Below, piece after piece: positions 1 through 7,765 of a stretch of 19,757 nt of DNA. The notes under the pieces are model-generated. The model was not told the DNA's origin. It made no database searches and saw only the letters and a list, made by a program, of their open reading frames with translations. The first letter of the stretch is position 1. The number at the start of each line of letters is the position of its first letter. Source of the DNA: an uncultured Chloroflexota bacterium (GTDB taxonomy: Bacteria; Chloroflexota; Dehalococcoidia; CAUJGQ01); assembly GCA_937879875.1 (NCBI GenBank), contig CALFMN010000260.1:1-19757 (forward strand), in the 5' to 3' direction. The translations under genes and the position numbers were made by a program.

Positions 1-8
1 ACCTCCAT

Positions 9-45
9 CCCTCCCCCAATGCGTTGGGGGAGGGGCAGGGGAGGG
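9..45. repeat. Short palindrome of the CCCTCCCCCAA class at the window edge
   Basis: An 11-base perfect inverted repeat, CCCTCCCCCAA (9-19) and TTGGGGGAGGG (24-34), encloses a 4-base loop (TGCG) and is followed by a GGGGCAGGGGAGGG tail. The arm and tail resemble the right end of the element inside the MFS gene at 19101-19125 (CTGGGGGAGGGTCGGGGAGG), so this is probably the end of another copy of that class cut by the contig edge. The reading frame of the first gene is open through it. Confidence 0.6.
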
Positions 46-464
46 AGCCGGCCCGCCCGCCCGGCGACAGCGCTGTCGAACTGATCATCTCCTGGCTGCT
101 GCGCATCGGCGTCTGGAGCAGCATCGTCATCATCATCTGCGGCTTCGTGATGCTGATCGTGCAGGACCACGACGCGCTGCTGCACGCGCACAAGGGCGGC
201 CTCGAAGGGCTGCTGAAGGACGGCTTCCCCGGCGAGCCGCAGCCGGCAACAACCTACGCCGGCGTGGTCAGCTCCGTGCGCCGCGGCCAGGCGTTCGGCG
301 TGATCTCGCTGGGTCTGCTGGTGTTGCTGTTCACGCCGGTCATGCGCGTCGCGGTCTCGATCGTCGCCTTCCTGATCGAGCGCGACTGGCTCTATACGCT
401 GGTCACCAGCGCCGTGCTGCTACTGCTGCTCACCGGCATCCTGCTGGGTAAGGCCGGCGGGTAG
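24..464 (+). CDS. DUF1634-family integral membrane protein (5' end uncertain)
   Basis: A small membrane protein of about 125-146 residues with three hydrophobic segments. The first follows ELIISWLLRIGVW, the second contains FGVISLGLLVLLFTPVMRV, and the third is near the C-terminus after the pair IERDW. This arrangement, including the TPVMRVAVSIVAF and ERDWLY stretches, is what I recognise from DUF1634 proteins, often found beside TauE/SafE-type anion permeases; the function is unknown. Recognition is from memory of the family, not a search. The start is a problem. The only in-frame start is TTG at 24, inside a palindromic repeat and without a ribosome binding site. The frame is open to the window edge, and no ATG or GTG occurs before the first helix. 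The gene is therefore either 5'-truncated by the window or has a repeat-derived N-terminus. A permease partner would lie upstream, out of view. Confidence 0.7.
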   Translation: MGEGQGREPARPPGDSAVELIISWLLRIGVWSSIVIIICGFVMLIVQDHDALLHAHKGGLEGLLKDGFPGEPQPATTYAGVVSSVRRGQAFGVISLGLLVLLFTPVMRVAVSIVAFLIERDWLYTLVTSAVLLLLLTGILLGKAGG

Positions 465-602
465 GGGCGAGGGCGCAGGGCGCAGGGCGTAGGATTCACT
501 GCCGCGGGCGCCCTTGATAGTGACCGGGCCGCGAAAGGCGCACGCCGTGTGCCCCTGCACGTGATGCCTGCTCCCTACGACCTGCGCCCTCTGCCCTTCG
601 CC
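465..602. repeat. Inverted pair of four-heptad arrays (GC-rich unit)
   Basis: Starting at the base after the DUF1634 stop codon, four 7-base units run 465-492 (GGGCGAG, GGCGCAG, GGCGCAG, GGCGTAG). A second set of four runs 575-602 in the opposite sense (CTACGAC, CTGCGCC, CTCTGCC, CTTCGCC). The two sets are near-complementary, so the transcript could form a long hairpin with an 82-base loop. The loop contains another palindrome (537-555). This has the same architecture as the AT-richer heptad arrays before zwf and opcA. Confidence 0.75.
537..555 (-). repeat. Palindrome of the GGGGCGCACGGCGTGCGCC type, minus orientation
   Basis: On the minus strand this reads GGGGCACACGGCGTGCGCC. It differs by one base from the hairpin at 4764-4782 downstream of tkt (GGGGCGCACGGCGTGCGCC). 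Two copies in 20 kb in opposite orientations point to a dispersed repeat. It sits in the loop between the two heptad arrays. Confidence 0.6.
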
Positions 603-778
603 GTGCAAAGATCTGACACCAATCTGCCGATACTGCTGCTTTTTAGGGGAAACCCTTAGTCCCAAGCGAGGGGGGTGGCGCAGACAATCGGGGGCGAGGC
701 CGGATAGGTGCGCCGGGCGTGTTGCAAGACACTCGCGGCACGCGGCACACGACATACCCGACCCGAGGCAGGAGCGGT
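603..778 (+). other. 5' leader of the sigma-factor gene with a GNRA hairpin
   Basis: No gene is seen here. A perfect small hairpin AGGG-GAAA-CCCT (645-656) carries a GNRA tetraloop. It is followed by purine-rich runs (667-675) and GGTGGCGCAGA (674-684). The arrangement is faintly like cyclic-di-GMP-I riboswitch pieces but does not satisfy that consensus as I know it. It may be a structured leader; no promoter boxes could be assigned with confidence. Confidence 0.25.
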
Positions 779-1852
779 ATGGACACTGCAACGATCGGCG
801 CCGCCCCGATCACGCGCCTGGCGCTGCCCACGGCCGAGACCCTGGATGCGGAGGATGGCGATGCGCTCAGCGCCGCGGCCGACGTGCTGATCGCCGCCGC
901 GGACACCGGCGCGGATGTGACAGCATCCGCGGCCGAAAGCGCACCCGCCCGTCGCCGGGCCGACCGCTATGCGCGCATCGCCGCGCTCGGCGCCGAGCAG
1001 CAGGCCGAGCGCCAGGCGATGATCGCCCGTCATCTGCCGCTCGCCCGCTACGTGGCGAACGCGATGTCGCGCCATACCGGCCAGAGCGTGCTGCTCGACT
1101 ACGATGATCTGCTCTCCTACGGTATCGAGGGACTGATCGCCGCCGTCGATACGTTCGACGCCGAACGCGGCCTCAAGTTCAGCACCTGGGCCGTGATGCA
1201 TATCCGCACGACGATTCAGGACGCGCTGCGCACGCTGGACCCGCTGCCGCGCAGCCTGCGCGCCAAGGGCAAAGAGATCGACCGCGTGGCTGCCGATCTG
1301 GCGCACAGCACCGGCCGCTGGCCCGAGCTGCCCGAAATCGCGGACGCGCTCGGCCGCCCGCTCGATACGCTGCGCCGCACGATGCAGGCCCTCGGCCACA
1401 CGGTCGTCTCGCTCGAACAGGTAGACGACGGCCACAACGGCGCCGCCACCGGCGGCGATGAGGCCGGTTTCAGCCTGCTGAACCTGCTGTCCGACGAAGA
1501 CCCCGAAGTCAGCCCCAGCGAGCATCTGGATCAGCGCGAGTTGAGCCGCCTGCTGATCGAGGCGATTCACGCGCTGCCGCCGCGCGAAGAGATCCTGATC
1601 GACGCGCATTACTGTCAGGGCAAAAGCATGCGCGAGGTCAGCCGCATGCTCTACATCAGCGAGTCGCGCGTCAGCCAGTTGCACGCCCGCGCGATCAAGC
1701 TGCTGCGCGAGTTTATGCAGCAGGCGCTCGCAGTCGACCCGGCGCCCGCGCCTGCCGCGAAAGGCAGCCGCCGCGCCTCCCCACGCCTGGCCGCCCGGCG
1801 CCCGGAGCGGCTGCCCGTGGCCACCACGGCGCTGGACAGTCGCGCCGCGTAG
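779..1852 (+). CDS. Sigma-70 family RNA polymerase sigma factor, FliA/WhiG/SigF-like
   Basis: An alternative sigma factor that would direct RNA polymerase to a special promoter set. From the ATG it has 357 residues. An Ala-rich N-terminal extension of about 84 residues has no recognised domain. Region 2 (about 85-158) includes DYDDLLSYGIEGLIAAVDTF, then FSTWAVMHIRTTIQDALR and LDPLPRSLRAKGKEI; the last is typical of FliA/WhiG group-3 factors. Region 3 is about 159-214 and region 4 about 258-315, with a helix-turn-helix near SMREVSRMLYISESRVSQLH. An Ala/Arg/Pro-rich tail of about 40 residues follows. The ATG at 779 is chosen over an in-frame GTG at 719 because AGGAG lies 5 bases before it and the upstream codons look non-coding. 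It appears monocistronic, with a terminator hairpin just downstream. No anti-sigma gene or flagellar gene is in the window, so the regulon is unknown. Confidence 0.9.
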   Translation: MDTATIGAAPITRLALPTAETLDAEDGDALSAAADVLIAAADTGADVTASAAESAPARRRADRYARIAALGAEQQAERQAMIARHLPLARYVANAMSRHTGQSVLLDYDDLLSYGIEGLIAAVDTFDAERGLKFSTWAVMHIRTTIQDALRTLDPLPRSLRAKGKEIDRVAADLAHSTGRWPELPEIADALGRPLDTLRRTMQALGHTVVSLEQVDDGHNGAATGGDEAGFSLLNLLSDEDPEVSPSEHLDQRELSRLLIEAIHALPPREEILIDAHYCQGKSMREVSRMLYISESRVSQLHARAIKLLREFMQQALAVDPAPAPAAKGSRRASPRLAARRPERLPVATTALDSRAA

Positions 1853-1882
1853 CCGTTCTCGAAGCGTCTCGGCACCCCGCTT

Positions 1883-1917
1883 CAGGCCGCCGGCCATCTG
1901 CCGGCGGCCTGTTCGTT
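1883..1917 (+). terminator. Hairpin terminator after the sigma-factor gene
   Basis: A perfect 11-bp stem CAGGCCGCCGG (1883-1893) / CCGGCGGCCTG (1901-1911) with a 7-base loop is followed by TTCGTT. The U-tract is weak but the stem is strong and lies 30 bases after the stop codon. Confidence 0.65.
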
Positions 1918-2061
1918 GCCGTCCGGTGGCGCCACTGCGCCGCCGCAACTGTCGGCCAGCCAACACCGCAACCGTTCGCTGCCCGACAGCGGGCTGGCGC
2001 GGCGTCCTCTACCGTTACAGCAACGGAAGGTAAGCGGCCGCCACGCGGTGCGCATGGATGC

Positions 2062-2067
2062 AGGAGG
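2062..2067 (+). promoter_or_regulatory. Strong ribosome binding site AGGAGG for the small gene at 2074
   Basis: A perfect AGGAGG sits 6 bases before the ATG at 2074. It is the best Shine-Dalgarno sequence on this half of the window and is the main reason to accept the short downstream gene as real. Confidence 0.8.
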
Positions 2068-2073
2068 TTTGCC

Positions 2074-2274
2074 ATGAATATGTATATGGATGCCGAAGGC
2101 CGCCGCATGGAACACCAGATGTTCGTCGCGCGCATGAGCCGCGAGCTGACCACGTCCGAGATCGAATCGGGGCGACTCAACGCTCGCTGGGGCCTTCATC
2201 TCCCGGCCCGCCTGCAGACCCCGCGCCTGCCGCGCCTGGTCCGCGGTCTGCCGCTGGTTCGCCGGTTCGCATAA
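2074..2274 (+). CDS. Small basic protein of unknown function (66 residues)
   Basis: I do not recognise this protein. It starts MNMYMDAEGRRMEHQMFVAR and ends in a Pro/Arg/Leu-rich segment with repeated PRLPRLVRGLPLVRR-like basic-hydrophobic character. The first half is Met-rich and mildly acidic and looks helical (MSRELTTSEIESGRL). The second half is strongly basic and could bind nucleic acid or a membrane surface. There are no cysteines, no signal peptide and no clear membrane helix. It is supported as a gene by a perfect AGGAGG at ideal spacing and by a strong intrinsic terminator 20 bases after its stop, which make a self-contained unit. The 220-base gap to the sigma-factor gene, with a terminator between, suggests separate transcription. 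A role linked to the sigma factor (a regulated small protein or a partner) is only positional inference. Confidence 0.7.
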   Translation: MNMYMDAEGRRMEHQMFVARMSRELTTSEIESGRLNARWGLHLPARLQTPRLPRLVRGLPLVRRFA

Positions 2275-2294
2275 ACGCCGTCTCACGACCCCGC

Positions 2295-2329
2295 AACGCC
2301 GCCGGAGCGAAGGCTCCGACGGCGTTTTT
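2295..2329 (+). terminator. Rho-independent terminator of the 66-residue gene
   Basis: The stem is AACGCCG (2295-2301) plus CGGAGC (2303-2308), paired with GCTCCG (2313-2318) and CGGCGTT (2320-2326), with one C/A mismatch and a GAAG loop. It runs into TTTTT (2325-2329). This is a textbook intrinsic terminator. Confidence 0.85.
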
Positions 2330-2348
2330 CGCGCGCCGTCCACGGCTG

Positions 2349-2522
2349 TCGGCCCTCATCCTCTCCTGTCTCCTTCCCCCAATCCTGGCGGGAAGGAGAC
2401 GATCCGGCATGAAGCGTTCCGATCAGCCTGCGGTTAACCCGACGCCCTTTCGGATCGCTCGAAATAGGATCGCCCCTTTCCCTCCAGGATTGGGGGAAAG
2501 GGGAAGGGGGATTGAGGGCCGA
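2349..2522. mobile_element. MITE-like element copy 1 (long terminal inverted repeats)
   Basis: A 174-bp non-coding element with inverted arms of about 56 bases, 2349-2405 and 2467-2522. The left arm reads TCGGCCCTC...CCCCCAATCCTGG...GATCC, and the right arm is its imperfect reverse complement ending GAGGGCCGA. The core carries CGGTTAACC. A second copy of the same design is at 12461-12633. No transposase is visible, so it would be a non-autonomous, trans-mobilised element or a REP-like repeat. No clear target duplication was seen. Confidence 0.75.
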
Positions 2523-2746
2523 TAGCCGCGCGCTGTCCGAACTGCCCTCCGGCTCACTCGCACGGCCAAGCGAACGCGATTGCCTCGCGCTGTAACATGA
2601 AGGCGGTGCGGCGCGACTCAGTTGGCGAGCAACGTTAGCCGTACGATCATCCGGGCGCGAACGGAATCCTGCATACTGGATCGCGGAAACCGCGTCCGGC
2701 GCAGGGAACAGTGCGGCGACCAACCGCGCCGGGGGCAGGAGCGACC
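2523..2746 (+). promoter_or_regulatory. Upstream region of tkt: likely operon promoter, not resolved
   Basis: This gap separates element copy 1 from tkt and should hold the promoter of the pentose-phosphate operon. The best -10-like hexamer is CATACT at 2672-2677; no convincing -35 lies 16-18 bases before it. No gene is seen. Confidence 0.25.
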
Positions 2747-4756
2747 GTGGCAACCGCGACCAGCATCGACCAGCTCTGCATCAATACGATCCGCGTGCTT
2801 TCGGCCGACGCCGTGCAGAAGGCGAACTCCGGCCACCCCGGCCTGCCGATGGGCGCCGCGGCGATGGCCTACGCCCTCTGGCAAAACCACCTGCGCCACA
2901 ATCCGCAGAACCCCAAATGGCACGGCCGCGACCGCTTCGTGCTCTCCGCCGGCCACGGCTCGATGCTGCTCTACAGCCTGCTCTATCTCACCGGCTACGA
3001 CCTCTCGCTGGACGACATCAAGCAGTTCCGCCAGTGGGGCTCGAAGACGCCGGGCCACCCCGAGTACGGCGACACGCCCGGCGTCGAAGCCACCACCGGA
3101 CCGCTCGGCCAGGGCTTCGCCAACGGCGTGGGCATGGCGATGGCCTCGAAGCACCTCGCCGCCGTCTACAACCGCCCCGGCCACGCGATCGTGGACGACT
3201 GCATCTACGGCATCGTCTCCGACGGCGACCTGATGGAGGGCATCTCGCACGAGGCCGCCTCGCTCGCCGGCCATCTCGGCCTCGGCAACCTGATCTATCT
3301 GTTCGACGACAACCATGTGACCCTGGATGCAGCCGCGGAGATGTCCGTCAACGACGACCAGCCGAAGCGCTTCGAGGCCTACAACTGGCACGTGCAGTGC
3401 GTGGACGGCATGGACGCCGACGCCGTGGACGCCGCGATCCGCGCCGCGCAGGCGGTGAAGGATAAGCCCTCGCTGATCGCCTGCCGCACGATCATCGGCT
3501 ACGGCGCGCCGCACGTGCAGGGCACCAGCGAGGCGCACGGCAAGGCGCTGGGCGAGGACGAGCTGCGCCTCGCCAAGCAGTTCTTCGGCTTCAACCCGGA
3601 CGAGCACTTCGCGGTGCCCGGCGAGGCGCTGGAGCACATGCGCCGCGCGATCGAGCGCGGCAAGCAGCTTGAGGCCGGGTGGAACCAGAAGTTCGTCGCC
3701 TACCAGCAGGCCTTCCCCGAGCTTGCCGCGCAGTTCACGCGGGTGATGTCCGGCAAGCTGCCTGAAGGCTGGGACGCCGATCTGCCCGTGTTTACGCCGG
3801 CCGACGGCGCCATGGCGACGCGCTCGGCGCAGGGCAAGGTGCTGAACGCGCTCGCGCCCAGAGTGCCGGAGCTGTTCGGCGGCTCGGCGGACCTCTCCGG
3901 CTCGACGGACACGGACATGAAGGGCATGGGCGTCTATCAGAAAGGCACGTACGAGGGGCACAACATCTACTTCGGCGTGCGCGAGCACGCGATGGGCGCC
4001 GCGCTCAACGGCATGACGCTGCACGGCGGCGTGCGCCCCTTCGGCGCGACGTTTTTAGCCTTCTACGACTACATGCGCCCGCCCGTGCGCCTGGCCGCGC
4101 TGATGGGCATCCCTGCCACGTTCGTCTACACACACGACAGCATCGGCCTGGGCGAGGATGGTCCCACGCACCAACCCGTCGAGCAGCTCGCCGGCCTGCG
4201 CTCGGTGCCCAATCTCACCATGCTGCGCCCCGGCGACGCCAACGAGACCGCCGAGGCGTGGAAAATCGCGCTGCAGGGCAAAAACGGCCCCTTCGCGATC
4301 GTGCTCACGCGGCAGAAACTGCCGATTATCGATCAGACGAAGTTCGGGAAGGCGAGCGGCGTGGCGCAGGGCGCCTACGTACTGGCCGAGGCCGACGGCG
4401 GCGTGCCGCAGGCGATCATCATCGCCACCGGCTCCGAAGTTCAGCTCGCGCTCGGCGCTCGGGAGAAGCTGGCGGGCGAAGGGATTCGTGCCCGCGTCGT
4501 CTCGATGCCGAGCTGGGCGCTGTTCGAGCGGCAGCCGCAGCGCTACCGCGACGACGTGCTGCCGCCGGCGATTACGGCCCGCGTCTCCGTCGAGGCCGGC
4601 TCGCCGCAGGGCTGGCGCCGCTGGGTGGGCGACCGCGGCATCATTATCGGCCTCGACCACTTCGGCGCCTCCGCGCCCGGCGAGATCGTGGTGGAGAAGT
4701 TCGGCTTCACCGCCGACCACGTCGCCGAGGCCGCGAAGAGCCTCGTCCGCCCGTAG
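2747..4756 (+). CDS. tkt: Transketolase
   Basis: A thiamine-diphosphate enzyme that moves two-carbon ketol units between pentose, tetrose and hexose phosphates in the cytoplasm (non-oxidative pentose phosphate pathway). It has 669 residues from the GTG at 2747, the usual family length. Seen in order: the substrate-loop motif SGHPGLPMGAAA near residue 29; the ThDP/Mg motif SDGDLMEG (158-165; D159, G160 and D161 as expected, with Ser in place of the more usual Gly); the catalytic-glutamate stretch FGVREHAMG (409-417, E413); GLGEDGPTHQPVEQLAGLR near 467; and a C-terminal domain to the end. GTG 2747 is chosen over GTG 2711 because AGGAG lies 5 bases before it. It is the first gene of the operon; tal-pgi starts 89 bases downstream, across two hairpins. 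Confidence 0.96.
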   Translation: MATATSIDQLCINTIRVLSADAVQKANSGHPGLPMGAAAMAYALWQNHLRHNPQNPKWHGRDRFVLSAGHGSMLLYSLLYLTGYDLSLDDIKQFRQWGSKTPGHPEYGDTPGVEATTGPLGQGFANGVGMAMASKHLAAVYNRPGHAIVDDCIYGIVSDGDLMEGISHEAASLAGHLGLGNLIYLFDDNHVTLDAAAEMSVNDDQPKRFEAYNWHVQCVDGMDADAVDAAIRAAQAVKDKPSLIACRTIIGYGAPHVQGTSEAHGKALGEDELRLAKQFFGFNPDEHFAVPGEALEHMRRAIERGKQLEAGWNQKFVAYQQAFPELAAQFTRVMSGKLPEGWDADLPVFTPADGAMATRSAQGKVLNALAPRVPELFGGSADLSGSTDTDMKGMGVYQKGTYEGHNIYFGVREHAMGAALNGMTLHGGVRPFGATFLAFYDYMRPPVRLAALMGIPATFVYTHDSIGLGEDGPTHQPVEQLAGLRSVPNLTMLRPGDANETAEAWKIALQGKNGPFAIVLTRQKLPIIDQTKFGKASGVAQGAYVLAEADGGVPQAIIIATGSEVQLALGAREKLAGEGIRARVVSMPSWALFERQPQRYRDDVLPPAITARVSVEAGSPQGWRRWVGDRGIIIGLDHFGASAPGEIVVEKFGFTADHVAEAAKSLVRP

Positions 4757-4763
4757 ATTTGTA

Positions 4764-4802
4764 GGGGCGCACGGCGTGCGCCCGTCGCGGCGCAGCCGCG
4801 AC
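4764..4802 (+). repeat. Two adjacent perfect hairpins between tkt and tal-pgi
   Basis: GGGCGCAC (4765-4772) / GTGCGCCC (4776-4783) with loop GGC is immediately followed by GTCGCGGC (4784-4791) / GCCGCGAC (4795-4802) with loop GCA. Both are 8-bp stems with 3-base loops and no U-tract, so processing or stability structures fit better than termination. The first hairpin is a second copy of the palindrome at 537-555. Confidence 0.75.
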
Positions 4803-4845
4803 CCGCAGCGTCCCGGTTCAACGGTTCACAAAAGGAGCGCACACG

Positions 4846-7725
4846 ATGGCCGCGAAGAAGGAAAACCCGCTGCAGCAGCTCGCCGCGCACGGGCAGGGCT
4901 TCTGGTACGACAACATCCGCCGCAAGTTCCTGCGCGACGGCACGCTGGCCGGGCTGCGCGACAACGACGGCCTGCGCGGTGTCACCGCCAATCCGACGAT
5001 CTTCCAGCACGCGATCGCGGCCGGCGACGACTACGATGGGCAGATCCGCGAGCTGGCCGCCAAAGGCGCCGATCCGAACGCCATCTATGAACGGCTCGCC
5101 ACGGACGACGTGCGCACCGCCTGCGACATCCTGCGTCCCGTCTACGATGCGACCAACGGCCAGGACGGCTTCGTCTCGCTCGAAGTCTCGCCGACGCTGG
5201 CGCGGGACACGGACGGCACGATCAAGGAAGTCAAGCGCTTCTGGCAGATCGTGGACCGGCCCAACCTGATGGTGAAGATTCCCGCCACGCGTGAGGGCGT
5301 GCCCGCGATCGAGCACTGCCTGACCGAGGGCATCAACATCAACATCACGCTGATCTTCGCCGTCGAGCGCTATGTTGACGTGGCCCGCGCCTACGTTCGC
5401 GCCCTGCGCCTGCGCGCCACGCGCGGCCAGCCGGTGGATCGCATCGCCTCCGTCGCCAGCTTCTTCGTCAGCCGCGTGGATACCAAGGTCGACAAGCTGC
5501 TGGACGAGAAGATCGCGGCGGCGCAAAGCGCTGAGCAGAAGCGCGAGCTGGAGGTGCTCAAGGGCAAAGCGGCGATCTCCAATGCCAGGATCGCCTACGC
5601 AGAGTTCAAGCAGATCTTCTACGGCGACGAGTTCCGCGACCTGCGGGAAAAAGGCGCCCGCGTGCAGCGCCCGCTCTGGGCCAGCACCAGCACCAAGAAC
5701 CCGGCCTACCGCGACGTGATGTACGTCGAAGATCTGATCGGCCGCGACACGGTGGACACGATGCCGCCGGCCACGATCGACGCCTTCCGCGAGCACGGCA
5801 AGGTCGCGGACACACTCGATACCGGCCTTGCCGGGGCACACGACGTGATGCGGCGGCTGGCGCAGGCCGGCGTCAGCATGGCGCAGGTGACGCAGGAGCT
5901 GGAGGACGAGGGCGTCGATTCGTTCGCGAAGTCGTTCGAGGAACTGCGCGAAGGGATCGCCGCCAAGCGCGATCTGATGCAGGCCAACCTTGCCGCGCGG
6001 CAGTCGGCCTCGCTGGGCGAGTTCCAGAAAAGGGTTGACGACGCGCTGGCCGTCGCCGAGAAGAGCGGCGTCGCGGGCAAGGTCTGGAAGAAGGACGCCA
6101 CCTACTGGAAGCCGAACACGAAGCCGGACGATATGGAGATCAGCGGCTGGCTCGGCTGGCTCACGGCGCCGGAGGCGGGCTTGCAGGCGCTGGATGACCT
6201 CAACAGCTTCGTGGACGGCGTGCGGAAAGAGGGCTTTACGGATGCCGTCGTGCTCGGCATGGGCGGCAGCAGCCTGGCGCCGCTGGTCTTCGCCGAGACG
6301 TTCGGCAAGCGCCAGGGCTATCCGCGCCTGCATGTGCTCGACAGCACCGACCCGGCCAACGTGCTCGCCATCCAAAGAGCGGTGGACCTGCCGAAGACGC
6401 TGTTCATCGTCTCCAGCAAGTCGGGCAGCACCACCGAGCCGAACACCTTTCACGCCTACTTCTGGGAGCAGGCGCGGCAGGCCGGTGACGACACTCCCGG
6501 CCGACAGTTCATCGCGATCACCGATCCGGGCAGTTCGCTCGAAGGTGTGGCGAAGCAGCAGGGCTTCCGCCGCGTCTTCTACGGCGATCCGGCGATCGGC
6601 GGGCGCTACTCGGCGCTCTCGTCCTTCGGCCTGGTGCCCGCGGCGCTGGCCGGCGTCGATCTGAAGGCGCTGCTTGAGCGGGCGCACGTGATGGCCGAGG
6701 CCTGCGCGCTCGCAGACACACCGGAGCACAATCCCGGCCTCTGGCTGGGCACGATCCTCGGCACGCTGGCGAAGAACGGCCACGACAAGGTGACGTTCCT
6801 CGCCTCGCCGAAGATCGCGACGTTCGGCCTGTGGGGCGAGCAGCTATTGGCCGAAAGCACGGGCAAGGAGGGCAAGGGGCTGATCCCGATCGCGACGGAA
6901 GCGCCGGGCAAGCCGGAGGACTACGGCGACGACCGCCTCTTCGCCGTGATCGAGGTCAAGGGCGACAAGGACGCCGCGTTGGAGCGCAGGGTCAAGGCGC
7001 TGGAGAACGCCGCCCAACCGGTCGTGCGTCTCACGCTCGAAGATCCGCTCGACCTGGGCGCGGAGATGTTCCGCTGGGAGTTCGCCACCGCCGTCGCCGG
7101 CGCGGTGCTCGGCATCAACCCCTTCGACCAACCGAACGTGCAGGAGAGCAAGGACAACACCAAGCGGCTGCTGGCCGAGTTCGAGGCGAAAGGCAGCCTG
7201 GCCGAGCCGGACGTGACCGCGCGGCGCGACGGCCTGGCGTTGACGGCCGCGGGCAAGAGCGGTGCGAAGGCCAGCGCGAACGGCGCTTCGGGCGAGCAGG
7301 CGTTCGCGGAGACGTTGTCGGGCTTCCTCAAGGGCGTGAAGCCGGGCGATTACCTCGCGATCATGGCCTATCTGCCTTACGACGACGCCATCGAAAAGGA
7401 GCTGCAGAAGCGCCGTATCGTGCTGCGTGACGCGCTCAAGGTCGCCACGACGCTCGGCTACGGGCCGCGCTTCCTGCACTCCACCGGCCAGTTGCACAAG
7501 GGCGGGCCGAACAGCGGCGTCTTCGTGCAGATCACGGCCACGGCGAAGCAGGACGCGCCGGTGCCGGACGAGCGGTACAGCTTCGCCGTGCTCGAAGAGG
7601 CGCAGGCATTGGGCGATCTGCAGTCGCTGGAAAAGCACGGCCGCCGCGCCCTGCGCCTGCACATCGACGGCGACGTGGTCAATGGCCTCGCCGCGCTCAC
7701 CGAGGCGCTCGCCGCGGTCAAATAG
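4846..7725 (+). CDS. tal-pgi: Bifunctional transaldolase / glucose-6-phosphate isomerase
   Basis: A natural fusion of two sugar-phosphate enzymes, 959 residues. The N-terminal transaldolase (about 1-390) moves a dihydroxyacetone unit through a Schiff base. The expected lysine is K144 in LMVKIPATREG, with LRGVTANPTIFQ (near 44) and ININITLIFAVERY also typical. A linker rich in Glu/Lys follows. The C-terminal isomerase (about 400-959) interconverts glucose-6-P and fructose-6-P. It shows VVLGMGGSSLAP (468-479), VSSKSGSTTEPN (about 522-533, phosphate-binding SIS loop), EQLLAESTGKEGKG, and a late LHSTGQLHKGGPNSG with the expected His/Lys. The RBS AAAGGAG (4831-4837) is 8 bases before the ATG. This fusion is known in several phyla including Chloroflexota and is a useful lineage hint. 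Both active sites look intact. Confidence 0.95.
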   Translation: MAAKKENPLQQLAAHGQGFWYDNIRRKFLRDGTLAGLRDNDGLRGVTANPTIFQHAIAAGDDYDGQIRELAAKGADPNAIYERLATDDVRTACDILRPVYDATNGQDGFVSLEVSPTLARDTDGTIKEVKRFWQIVDRPNLMVKIPATREGVPAIEHCLTEGININITLIFAVERYVDVARAYVRALRLRATRGQPVDRIASVASFFVSRVDTKVDKLLDEKIAAAQSAEQKRELEVLKGKAAISNARIAYAEFKQIFYGDEFRDLREKGARVQRPLWASTSTKNPAYRDVMYVEDLIGRDTVDTMPPATIDAFREHGKVADTLDTGLAGAHDVMRRLAQAGVSMAQVTQELEDEGVDSFAKSFEELREGIAAKRDLMQANLAARQSASLGEFQKRVDDALAVAEKSGVAGKVWKKDATYWKPNTKPDDMEISGWLGWLTAPEAGLQALDDLNSFVDGVRKEGFTDAVVLGMGGSSLAPLVFAETFGKRQGYPRLHVLDSTDPANVLAIQRAVDLPKTLFIVSSKSGSTTEPNTFHAYFWEQARQAGDDTPGRQFIAITDPGSSLEGVAKQQGFRRVFYGDPAIGGRYSALSSFGLVPAALAGVDLKALLERAHVMAEACALADTPEHNPGLWLGTILGTLAKNGHDKVTFLASPKIATFGLWGEQLLAESTGKEGKGLIPIATEAPGKPEDYGDDRLFAVIEVKGDKDAALERRVKALENAAQPVVRLTLEDPLDLGAEMFRWEFATAVAGAVLGINPFDQPNVQESKDNTKRLLAEFEAKGSLAEPDVTARRDGLALTAAGKSGAKASANGASGEQAFAETLSGFLKGVKPGDYLAIMAYLPYDDAIEKELQKRRIVLRDALKVATTLGYGPRFLHSTGQLHKGGPNSGVFVQITATAKQDAPVPDERYSFAVLEEAQALGDLQSLEKHGRRALRLHIDGDVVNGLAALTEALAAVK

Positions 7726-7765
7726 CCGTCCACCCTGCCGCCGATCCGTGCGGCGCGATCCAAAA

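Noticed and set aside
603..716. Cyclic-di-GMP riboswitch before the sigma factor
   Set aside because: Only scattered pieces match; the conserved core and the paired segments could not be laid out, so it is kept only as a possible structured leader.
656..1966. Minus-strand frame opposite the sigma-factor gene
   Set aside because: Shadow frame; the plus-strand sigma factor has clear domains and an RBS.
2618..4024. Minus-strand frame opposite tkt (468 codons)
   Set aside because: Antisense shadow; low-complexity Val/Arg/His/Ala composition and no domain.
4764..4802. Intrinsic terminator after tkt
   Set aside because: The two hairpins are strong but no U-tract follows either one, and the operon clearly continues with tal-pgi.
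4543..6783. Very long open frame on the minus strand opposite tkt/tal-pgi (746 codons)
   Set aside because: It is antisense to clearly conserved enzymes, has no recognisable domain and a His/Arg/Ala-rich composition typical of shadow frames in GC-rich DNA.
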